Assembly (NCBI GenBank): GCA_964388085.1
Contig: CAYLZW010000178.1
Location: 1 to 12,197 of the forward strand
Direction: 5' to 3'
DNA from: CAYLZW01 sp964388085
GTDB taxonomy: Bacteria; Myxococcota; UBA727; CAYLZW01
Length of the DNA: 12,197 bases
Shown: positions 7,153-12,197 of the stretch, piece by piece
How positions within the stretch are numbered: the stretch's first letter is position 1
How the letters are laid out: each line of letters starts with the position of its first letter
Notes under the pieces: generated by a model
Database searches by the model: none
Seen by the model: the letters and a program-made list of their open reading frames with translations, nothing else
Told to the model about the DNA's origin: nothing
Program-made: the position numbers and the translations under genes

Positions 7153-7160
7153 CCTCCCTT
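7153..7160 (-). promoter_or_regulatory. Shine-Dalgarno that decides the sigma-factor start
   Basis: The minus strand reads AAGGGAGG and then 5 bases before ATG 7147. This is near-perfect complementarity to the 16S tail and favours 7147 over the longer reading from 7264. Confidence 0.75.
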
Positions 7161-7327
7161 CTGCCGCCGCCCTGGGGCGGACCGGGCCAGAAGGGGACGC
7201 TGGTCGGCTCTGGGTGTAGCTGGCCGCCCGACGAGCGGGTCGCGAGGCCATAAATGCCGTTCATCCCGCGGCCGCTGCGTCAGCCAAGCGCGCGGGCGCT
7301 CGCACATCCGCTCCCACGAAGACCGCC

Positions 7328-7714
7328 ATGAAGTTGTTCTCGAGCGCCGCCCTGCCAAAGCCAGGCGACCTTTTCTCACTCATCCCCGACAAGAAGATGC
7401 GCGACCTCGTCACGACGGCCGGCGGCATGCTGCTGCTGCTCGGCGGACGCAAGGTGCTCGCGCTCGGCACCTTCGCGAAGGGCCTCAAGGCCTCGAGGAG
7501 AGCTGGTGCTGAGGTCCGGTTCCAGCCCCCCTATTCGCCTGAGTTCAACCCGATCGAGCTCACGTGGTCTTTCCTGACACATGTCGTCCGGAAACTTCGC
7601 GCCGCATCGCTCGCCCTCCTTCGCCGCGCGGTCTGGCGCGCGTTGATGCGGGTAACGTCGCGGCATCTTGAGGGTTGGTTCCGCCATTCAGGCTACCGGG
7701 TTCATCTCAAGTGA
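7328..7714 (+). pseudogene. Chimeric ORF: unknown N-terminus fused to IS630 transposase tail
   Basis: 128 codons from ATG 7328 to TGA 7714. Residues 1 to about 56 (MKLFSSAALPKPGDLF, KKMRDLVTTAGGMLLLLGGRKVLALGTF) are not transposase-like and include a hydrophobic segment; I do not recognise them. From about residue 57 the sequence is the C-terminal end of an IS630-family DDE transposase: FQPPYSPEFNPIELTW with the third catalytic acidic residue, then LRRAVWRAL and GWFRHSGYR. The first two catalytic aspartates are missing, so no transposase activity is possible. The in-frame junction near base 7497 is probably accidental. The first 56 codons may be the surviving start of a small host gene. Only a weak ribosome site precedes 7328. 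Confidence 0.7.
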
Positions 7715-7718
7715 TCGG
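7497..7718 (+). mobile_element. IS630-family insertion sequence remnant (3' end only)
   Basis: The last 70 or so codons of an IS630-type transposase plus a few bases after its stop. The right boundary is inferred at about 7715-7718, where kinase coding sequence on the other strand resumes (HRDITP, 7736-7719). The left end, the first two-thirds of the transposase and the left terminal repeat are gone. No matching inverted repeats or TA duplication are visible, so the element was truncated after insertion. Confidence 0.65.
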
Positions 7719-8229
7719 CGGGGTAATGTCACGGTGCACGATCTCGAGCGGCACGCCGGCTGGCGTCGTGACGCGGTGGGCTCGCGACAGCGCGCGCGCC
7801 ACGGCGACCCCCACGGCGAATGTCTCCGCTACGCTGAACTGCTGGCCAGCCGCACGCTTGTGTTTCACCAACCACTGCAAGGTCGACCCCTTCGACGAGC
7901 TCCATGGCAAGGAAGAAGTCTCCGTCGACATCTCCGAAGTCGAATACTTTGACGATGTTGGCATGGTCGAGCCGGGCCGCGAGCGCCGCCTCGGTGCGGA
8001 ACATGCTGAGCATCTCTTCCGACTCGACGACGTGAGGCAACAACCGCTTGATACAGACCGCCTTGCGGAATCCATCCGTGTTGATGCGAGCTCGAAACAC
8101 CTCGGCCATGCCGCCCATCCCGATGCGTCTCTCCGGGATGTAGCGGCCGAGCGGCGCAGGCAGCGATTCGCGAGTGGACACAGACGCCCCCGTCGACGAC
8201 GAACCCAGAAGGCTCGGCGGAGCATCCAC
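7707..8229 (-). pseudogene. Ser/Thr protein kinase, truncated and frameshifted
   Basis: Reading from GTG 8229 gives a Hanks-type kinase N-lobe: a 28-residue Ser-rich leader, LGRYIPERRIGMGGMAEVF (Gly loop), AVCIK (K61, ATP-anchoring lysine), E80 and FFLAMELVEG (hinge). After VEG the kinase continues in another frame as STLQWLVKHKRAAGQQF ... IVHRDITP. One extra base in the C4 run at 7887-7890 (G4 on the coding strand) accounts for the shift. The gene then ends at the IS630 remnant just after HRDITP. The catalytic-loop Asn, the DFG motif and the whole C-lobe are missing, so it cannot be an active kinase. It starts 34 bases after the stop of the hypothetical gene 8264-9343 on the same strand and was probably its operon partner. 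Confidence 0.85.
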
Positions 8230-8263
8230 CGCGAAGGTGGCACAGCCAACGCGCTAGGCGACG

Positions 8264-9343
8264 TCACCGTCGACGCCGAGGGCCGTCCGCGTGCGCGAGG
8301 CGCTGCGGAGGGGGCTGCGGCCTCGCCGAAGACACATACCCGGACGCGAGGGTCGCCGCGCTCCTGTCGGCGCCCGCGCTCTCGTCGAGGGCGCCGAGCC
8401 AGGCGATGTAGTCGAGCAGGATCTCCGCCACCTTCTCCCACGAGGCCGGCACGCTCGTCGGCGGGGCGAGCCAGGCACCGTTCGTCGGCGGACGCGACAG
8501 CGCCGTGAAGTGCTCGAGCGCCGCCTGCAGCACGCCGTCGCGCGCGCGGCTGCGACGGCCGAAGAGGTTCTTGGCGCGCGTGTGCGAGGCCAGGAACAGC
8601 TCGATGAGCGGCAGCATCTCGGCGGCCTCCTCGACGCCGTCCGCGAATGAGCGCGCCTGCGCGAGCAGCTCTTCGACGCGCGCGAGGTCGCCCTTCGACT
8701 CGGCGAAGAAGCCGTGTACCGAGAGCGCGATGCCGCCCACCTGAGACATGGCGCGAATGCCCCGGTCGACGCCGTAGAAGCGATCGAGCTCCTCCTGCCA
8801 GCGCTCGCGCAGGCGCTCTTCGTTCGCCGAGACCACCTCGAGCTCCTCGAGGTCGATGTCGAGGAGGTCTTCGGCGTCGAGCAGCTCGATCTCGAGCAGG
8901 CCGGCGTCGAGATCCACCACCTCGTCGGCGCTGCCGTGATCCCAGCGCGGGTCACGCCCCTGAAGCAGCACTTCGAGCTCGCTCCAGAGCTGCTTCAGGT
9001 ACGGGCTGTCGCCTATCAGGTGTTCCATGGCGCGCTGTCCGCCGCCGCCCTCGCCGACGAAGCCGTGCATCACCGGCACCAGCGCAAGGAACTCCGCTTC
9101 GAAGCGCGGCTCACCTCGACGAGCGAGATCGAAGCACACGAGGCAAGCGGCCGCCTGCGCCTTCCGGCCGCCTTTGCCGCGCAGCACATCGAGGTAGACG
9201 AACAGCCGGACGGCGTCGGCGCGGAAGGCGTAACAGAGCGCGAGCACGTCCTCGACGTCGAGCGCGCTCGCGGCGTCCTTGAGCGTCGCGACGGCCTCGG
9301 CGGAGGGCGAGCGCGTCGAGCGGCGCTCGTTGGCGGGATCCAC
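8264..9343 (-). CDS. Hypothetical protein with a highly acidic central segment
   Basis: 359 residues from GTG 9343. I do not recognise the family. The N-terminal third is helical-looking (AEAVATLKDAASAL, VEDVLALCYAFRADAVRLFVYLDVLRG, ACLVCFDLARR). Residues about 140-171 are dominated by Asp, Glu and Leu (DLDAGLLEIELLDAEDLLDIDLEELE), a possible interaction surface. The C-terminal half has more amphipathic helices (ERWQEELDRFYG, RVEELLAQARSF, LPLIELFLASH), then a Pro/Arg-rich tail. No signal peptide or membrane segment is seen. The frame is open to GTG 9424, but codons between 9424 and 9344 have clearly weaker GC3 and encode an Arg-rich stretch, and a dyad covers 9413-9429, so the shorter start is preferred. 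Its downstream neighbour is a kinase remnant and an intact kinase lies divergently, which hints at a kinase-linked role (inference). Confidence 0.75.
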   Translation of the reverse strand: MDPANERRSTRSPSAEAVATLKDAASALDVEDVLALCYAFRADAVRLFVYLDVLRGKGGRKAQAAACLVCFDLARRGEPRFEAEFLALVPVMHGFVGEGGGGQRAMEHLIGDSPYLKQLWSELEVLLQGRDPRWDHGSADEVVDLDAGLLEIELLDAEDLLDIDLEELEVVSANEERLRERWQEELDRFYGVDRGIRAMSQVGGIALSVHGFFAESKGDLARVEELLAQARSFADGVEEAAEMLPLIELFLASHTRAKNLFGRRSRARDGVLQAALEHFTALSRPPTNGAWLAPPTSVPASWEKVAEILLDYIAWLGALDESAGADRSAATLASGYVSSARPQPPPQRLAHADGPRRRR

Positions 9344-9412
9344 GACTCGCCGTTGTAGCACCCCGTCCGGCACCGCACGCCGGCGCTCCGCCTCCGTGCA
9401 CCTCGCACGCAC

Positions 9413-9429
9413 GTTTCCGTACACGAAAC
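9413..9429. promoter_or_regulatory. Candidate operator dyad GTTTC-N7-GAAAC
   Basis: GTTTCCGTACACGAAAC is a perfect 5-bp inverted repeat around a 7-base centre. It lies between the divergent hypothetical gene and the Ser/Thr kinase. It is AT-richer than its surroundings and the size expected for a homodimeric regulator. No regulator gene is adjacent. Confidence 0.4.
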
Positions 9430-9432
9430 AGG

Positions 9433-9477
9433 GTCGTCGACGACGCAGCCGCTAGCGGGTTTACGCTACCCTGCTAG
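9433..9477. promoter_or_regulatory. Two further dyads in the divergent promoter region
   Basis: GTCGTCGACGAC (9433-9444) is a perfect 12-bp palindrome. CTAGCGGGT (9452-9460) and ACCCTGCTAG (9468-9477) form an inverted repeat with one bulged base and a 7-base loop, TTACGCT. The second surrounds the only AT-rich patch upstream of the kinase, where its promoter would be expected. I cannot assign a convincing -35/-10 pair. Confidence 0.35.
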
Positions 9478-9485
9478 ATGGCGGA

Positions 9486-9511
9486 GGCGAGCGATCCACC
9501 GATCGCTCGCC
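9486..9511. other. Perfect 11-bp hairpin in the leader of the kinase gene
   Basis: GGCGAGCGATC (9486-9496), loop CACC, then GATCGCTCGCC (9501-9511). All 11 pairs match. It ends 36 bases before the kinase start codon and 24 bases before its Shine-Dalgarno (AGGAG 9536-9540). No T-tract follows. It could be a leader structure, an attenuator-like element or a protein-binding site. Confidence 0.6.
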
Positions 9512-9547
9512 ACGTGTGCGCGTGTCCGCTCGCGCAGGAGCTCGGCA

Positions 9548-11212
9548 GTGAAGCTCGGTCGGTACGAGGTGGTGAAGGAGCTTGGGCAAGGCGGAATGGC
9601 GACCGCCTTCCTGGCCCTGGCGCCGGGCGGCCAGAAGGTCGTCCTGAAGACGCCGTACCTGAAGAGCGACGATCTCAACGATCGCCTGCGTGACGAGGCG
9701 CGCATCGGCATCCGCTTGGCGCACCCGGCGCTCGTCGAGACCCTCGACCTCTTCGAGCACGACGGCAAGCCCGTGCTCGTCGTCGCCTTCATCGACGGCG
9801 TCAGCGTCGACGGGCTACGTCGTCGTGCGCCGCTGGCGGCGGCGCCGGTGGCGCGCATCGGCTGGCAGATCGCCCAGGGCCTCCACGCCGTGCACTGCGC
9901 CACCGACGAGAAGGGGCGCGCGCTGCACATGGTCCACCGCGACGTGACGGCGCCCAACGTGCTCGTCGACAAGGGCGGAGACGCGCGGCTCATCGACCTC
10001 GGCATCGCGCGCTCCGTCGAGAACCTGGCCAACACCGAGCCAGGCACCATCAAGGGCACCGTGCGCTACCTCTCGCCCGAGCTGTTGCAGGGGCTGCCGC
10101 CGACGCCGAAGTCGGACCTCTGGGGGCTCGGCTGCGTGCTCTTCGAGGCGGCCACCGGGCGGCCCATTCACGAGGGCGCGCCGGCGCAGACGATGATCTC
10201 GATCCTGCGCACGCACCCGCTCGACAAGCCCGAGGCGGCGAACATCGACGCCAAGCTGCGCGACGTGCTCGCCGTCATGTTCGAGCGCGATCCGCAAAAG
10301 CGCATCGGCGACGGCTACGAGCTCGCGGAGCTGCTCCAGCGCGTCGAGGCCGAGCTCGGCGACGGCGCCGAGCAGCTCGGTTCGGTCGTCAGGGCGGTGG
10401 CGGGTGATCAAGACGACGACGAGATCGCGGCCGCGCAGGCCGGCGGCGGGCCGGTCGAGGCGAACAAGCTGCCCGAGCTGACCGGCACGCTGCTCGAGGA
10501 TGACGGCGGCTCGCCGGCGAGCGGCGCGGCGCCCTCCTTCGGCGCAGCGTCCGGGACGCCGTTCGCCTCCTTCCCGCCGACGACGTCGGATCCGTTCGCG
10601 GAGATGCCGCTGTCGTCCGGCGGGCCTCCCGCACCTCGCACCGGAGCCGTGCACCCGGCGTCTCGCGGCGGCGCCCCGACGGGATCCTTTGGGTCCGTGT
10701 CGTCGACGCCTTCGGGCGCGGCGAACCTGCCGTCCATCCCGCGCCCCGCGCCCCGCTGGTCGGTCCCGCCCCCTCCGACGACGAGCGCCTTCGCCGCGGA
10801 GCCGGCGTTGGCCATCGGCGAGCCCGCCGTCGACGAGGCCTCGCCCGCGGCGCCGAACGGACGCCCGATCACGAGCCCGACGCCGATCCCCGGCTTGCCG
10901 AACCCGTTCCTCGCGCCGGTGGACATCGAGGTCGAGGACCGCCCGCGCAAGCACAGCAACCTCTTGCGCGTGCAGCCGACCCGCGCGAACCGAGACACCC
11001 TCGGCGCGGACGCGGCCATCTTCGTCTACGCGAAGCGTCTCCTCATCGTCGCGTTGATCGCCGTCGCGCTCGGCCTCGCCTGGCGCTTCGTGATCAAGCC
11101 CGCGCTCGGCGGAGAGAGCGCCGAGCGCACGTCGCTGCGCACGAGCGTCGATGACACCTCGGGAGCCAACGTCGGCGTCGCGGGCGGGGAGCGAGCGGGC
11201 CGCGCTTCGTAA
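9548..11212 (+). CDS. Membrane-anchored Hanks-type Ser/Thr protein kinase
   Basis: 554 residues. The kinase domain spans 1 to about 272. The Gly loop is ELGQGGMATAF (11-21), the ATP lysine is K34 in VVLK and the helix-C glutamate is E50. The catalytic loop HRDVTAPN (130-137) has D132 and N137; T replaces the usual lysine two after the aspartate, as in many myxobacterial kinases. The Mg-binding motif is DLG (150-152), then GTVRYLSPELL replaces the usual APE, and SDLWGLGCVLFE is subdomain IX. All essential residues are present. Residues about 290-460 are a disordered Pro/Ser/Ala-rich linker. One transmembrane helix lies at about 497-516 (RLLIVALIAVALGLAWRFVI), leaving a short external tail without recognised sensor repeats. 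GTG 9548 is supported by AGGAG at 9536-9540 with 7-base spacing. It acts at the inner membrane; substrates are unknown. Confidence 0.92.
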   Translation: MKLGRYEVVKELGQGGMATAFLALAPGGQKVVLKTPYLKSDDLNDRLRDEARIGIRLAHPALVETLDLFEHDGKPVLVVAFIDGVSVDGLRRRAPLAAAPVARIGWQIAQGLHAVHCATDEKGRALHMVHRDVTAPNVLVDKGGDARLIDLGIARSVENLANTEPGTIKGTVRYLSPELLQGLPPTPKSDLWGLGCVLFEAATGRPIHEGAPAQTMISILRTHPLDKPEAANIDAKLRDVLAVMFERDPQKRIGDGYELAELLQRVEAELGDGAEQLGSVVRAVAGDQDDDEIAAAQAGGGPVEANKLPELTGTLLEDDGGSPASGAAPSFGAASGTPFASFPPTTSDPFAEMPLSSGGPPAPRTGAVHPASRGGAPTGSFGSVSSTPSGAANLPSIPRPAPRWSVPPPPTTSAFAAEPALAIGEPAVDEASPAAPNGRPITSPTPIPGLPNPFLAPVDIEVEDRPRKHSNLLRVQPTRANRDTLGADAAIFVYAKRLLIVALIAVALGLAWRFVIKPALGGESAERTSLRTSVDDTSGANVGVAGGERAGRAS

Positions 11213-11248
11213 GCAGAGCGAAGCCGGAGCCCTGTCGCGCGGCCGCTC
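11193..11248. terminator. Nested inverted repeats between convergent genes
   Basis: GAGCGGGCCGCGC (11193-11205) pairs with GCGCGGCCGCTC (11237-11248) apart from one extra G. Inside lies GCTTCG (11204-11209) with CGAAGC (11219-11224). The structure covers the 37-base gap between the kinase stop (11212) and the dksA-like stop (11250). It is suited to terminating both transcripts, but there is no T-tract, so the call is tentative. Confidence 0.35.
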
Positions 11249-11249
11249 G

Positions 11250-11639
11250 TCAGCCGCCTTGGCGCTTGGCTTCGCGCTCGAGCTCTTCTTTGTAGGTCAC
11301 GGAGTAGCGCGTCCACGGGCGGATCTTGAGGCGCGCGTAGCCGATGGGCTCGTCGGTGCCCTCGCAGAAGCCGTAGGTGTTGTTCTCCACCTTCTCGAGC
11401 GCCCGCTCGACCTCGCGCAGCAGCTTGGCGTCGCGATCCATGAGGCGGGTCTCGAGCGCCACCTCGGCGTCCTCCGACGCCTGATCAGCCTCGTCACCGG
11501 CGCGCTCTTCGGTCGCGCCCGCGCCTTGACGGCGCATGCGCAGCGCCGCGCGCAGCTCGTCGCGCTTGCCCATCAGGGCATCCACCAATTCCTTGCGTTG
11601 AGGGGCGGTGAGCTCTTTTTCTCGTGGACGAGAAGCCAT
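11250..11639 (-). CDS. DksA/TraR-family protein lacking the zinc-finger cysteines
   Basis: 129 residues. DksA/TraR proteins enter the RNA polymerase secondary channel and adjust transcription, often with ppGpp. An N-terminal coiled-coil hairpin (about 10-85) carries the tip motif DxxDxA as D49, D52 and A54 in DEADQA, the residues needed for activity. The globular end NNTYGFCEGTDEPIGYARLKIRPWT keeps the family pattern, but of the four zinc ligands only C92 remains; the others are T95, S113 and Y116. It is therefore a zinc-independent variant, like those used by other bacteria under zinc limitation or oxidative stress. ATG 11639 is chosen over the longer frame to 11813 because AAGGAGG (11651-11645) lies 5 bases upstream and similarity starts there. 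A promoter-like sequence lies at 11700-11672. Confidence 0.88.
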   Translation of the reverse strand: MASRPREKELTAPQRKELVDALMGKRDELRAALRMRRQGAGATEERAGDEADQASEDAEVALETRLMDRDAKLLREVERALEKVENNTYGFCEGTDEPIGYARLKIRPWTRYSVTYKEELEREAKRQGG

Positions 11640-11671
11640 CGCGGCCTCCTTGGTTGATCGAAGGGCGGCGA

Positions 11672-11700
11672 AAAATAGGAAGCAAACAACCTGCCGGCAA
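11672..11700 (-). promoter_or_regulatory. Candidate sigma-70-type promoter for the dksA-like gene
   Basis: The minus strand reads TTGCCG (11700-11695), a 17-base spacer, then TATTTT (11677-11672). Each hexamer matches consensus at 4 of 6 positions with ideal spacing. The expected start point near 11665 leaves a leader of about 25 bases before ATG 11639. This is the most AT-rich patch in the 256-base gap between the two genes. The rest of that gap holds only a 10-bp palindrome (11742-11751) and no credible gene. Confidence 0.5.
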
Positions 11701-11895
11701 GCGAAGTTGAGCTGCGCGGGCCGATTTCTCGCCGTCTGCCAGCTGCGCAGCAGGGCGCGGGGCCCGCTCGGAGCGTGTTTCCCGACGAAAACGCGAGCGC
11801 GGTCCCGGGGCACGGGCGCTCACCTCGTGTGGCAGCGAGGCAGCCCTGAAGACGTCAACCGCCTCTTCGAAGCTCAAGGCCCCTCGGAAGCACAG

Positions 11896-12197
11896 TCAGT
11901 CGATGTCCTCGAGGTACGTGTAGCCGGACAGCCCCTCTTCGTAGGACTTCATGAAAGAGGCGGCCTGCTCGAGGGTGAACTTGCCCGTGCGCACCGCCCG
12001 CTCGGTGGCCTGGCGCACCCGGCGCACGAGATCCGAGCGCTCGTACTCGACATAGCCGAGGACCTCGCTGACCGTGTCTCCCTCGACCACGTGCTCGAGG
12101 CGATAGCCGCCGTCGGGCTCGAGCGAGACGTGCACCGCGTTCGTGTCGCCGAACAGGTTGTGCAGGTCGCCGAGGGTCTCCTGGTAGGCGCCGACGA
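11896..12197 (-). CDS. speA: Biosynthetic arginine decarboxylase, C-terminal end (5' end outside window)
   Basis: The last 99 or so residues of SpeA, which decarboxylates arginine to agmatine with PLP as the first step of one route to putrescine and spermidine. Visible family features are VGAYQETLGDLHNLFGDTN at the window edge, HVSLEPDGGYRLEHVVEGDTV, LGYVEYERSDLVRRVRQATERAV and the C-terminal YEEGLSGYTYLE. These match the C-terminal arm of the long (about 630-residue) biosynthetic enzymes rather than the acid-inducible type. The PLP lysine and most of the catalytic barrel lie outside the window. It stops at TGA 11898-11896. The next gene in the same direction is the dksA-like gene 256 bases on, which has its own promoter candidate, so they are probably separate units. 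Confidence 0.92.
   Translation of the reverse strand, partial: VGAYQETLGDLHNLFGDTNAVHVSLEPDGGYRLEHVVEGDTVSEVLGYVEYERSDLVRRVRQATERAVRTGKFTLEQAASFMKSYEEGLSGYTYLEDID

Noticed and set aside
7148..7264. N-terminal extension of the sigma factor to ATG 7264
   Set aside because: No similarity to sigma factors in the extra 39 codons, and a near-perfect Shine-Dalgarno precedes ATG 7147.
7250..7275. Possible ECF-type promoter (GATGAACGG and an ATTTAT patch) upstream of the sigma operon
   Set aside because: No matching -35/-10 pair with proper spacing; too weak to annotate.
9815..10954. 379-codon minus-strand frame opposite the Ser/Thr kinase
   Set aside because: Extremely Arg-rich and antisense to an intact kinase domain and linker.
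11640..11813. N-terminal extension of the dksA-like protein to 11813
   Set aside because: The extra 58 codons cross the promoter-like AT-rich patch and the Shine-Dalgarno of ATG 11639, and do not resemble DksA/TraR.

Overview
The window is high-GC DNA (roughly two thirds G+C, judged by eye) with strong GC3 coding bias. It carries Hanks-type Ser/Thr kinases of the 'HRDVTAPN / HRDITP' type, a caspase-fold protein, a lipid-anchored repeat protein, an ECF-like sigma factor and a DksA/TraR-family regulator. This mix is typical of Myxococcota (Polyangia, possibly a Sandaracinus relative). That placement is an inference from gene style, not a match to a known genome.

Layout. (1) 1-2141, plus strand: the tail of an unrecognised gene, then a stand-alone ATP-dependent DNA ligase with a eukaryote/archaea-style N-terminal DNA-binding domain. 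(2) 2142-2569: a junk-like junction with an imperfect palindrome, a 63-residue remnant of a cysteine desulfurase, and a hairpin plus T-tract that probably terminates the next operon. (3) 2570-7147, minus strand: a four-gene operon read right to left: ECF-like sigma factor, single-pass membrane protein in the anti-sigma position, secreted/membrane caspase-fold protein, lipoprotein with four tandem 55-residue repeats. All three junctions are 4-base ATGA overlaps, so the genes are tightly coupled. (4) 7328-8229: a decayed region. An IS630-type transposase tail is fused in frame to an unrelated 5' ORF and abuts a Ser/Thr kinase gene cut off just after HRDITP and also frameshifted. (5) 8264-9343, minus: a hypothetical protein with a strongly acidic segment. 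(6) 9344-9547: a divergent intergenic region with four dyads, including a perfect 11-bp hairpin. (7) 9548-11212, plus: an intact Ser/Thr kinase with a Pro/Ser-rich linker and a C-terminal membrane anchor. (8) 11250-12197, minus: a DksA/TraR-like protein that has lost three of four zinc-finger cysteines but keeps the DxxDxA tip, then the C-terminal end of biosynthetic arginine decarboxylase (speA).

How the genes may work together. The most notable unit is the operon at 2570-7147. A sigma factor and a membrane protein with a periplasmic TonB-C/AgmX-like region are co-translated with an exported caspase-fold protein and a surface-type repeat lipoprotein. This looks like an envelope-signalling cassette whose outputs or sensors are a caspase-like protein and a repeat lipoprotein. 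The pathway is inferred from gene order and domain content only. The rest of the window is ordinary housekeeping or regulatory genes plus fragments left by transposition and deletion.
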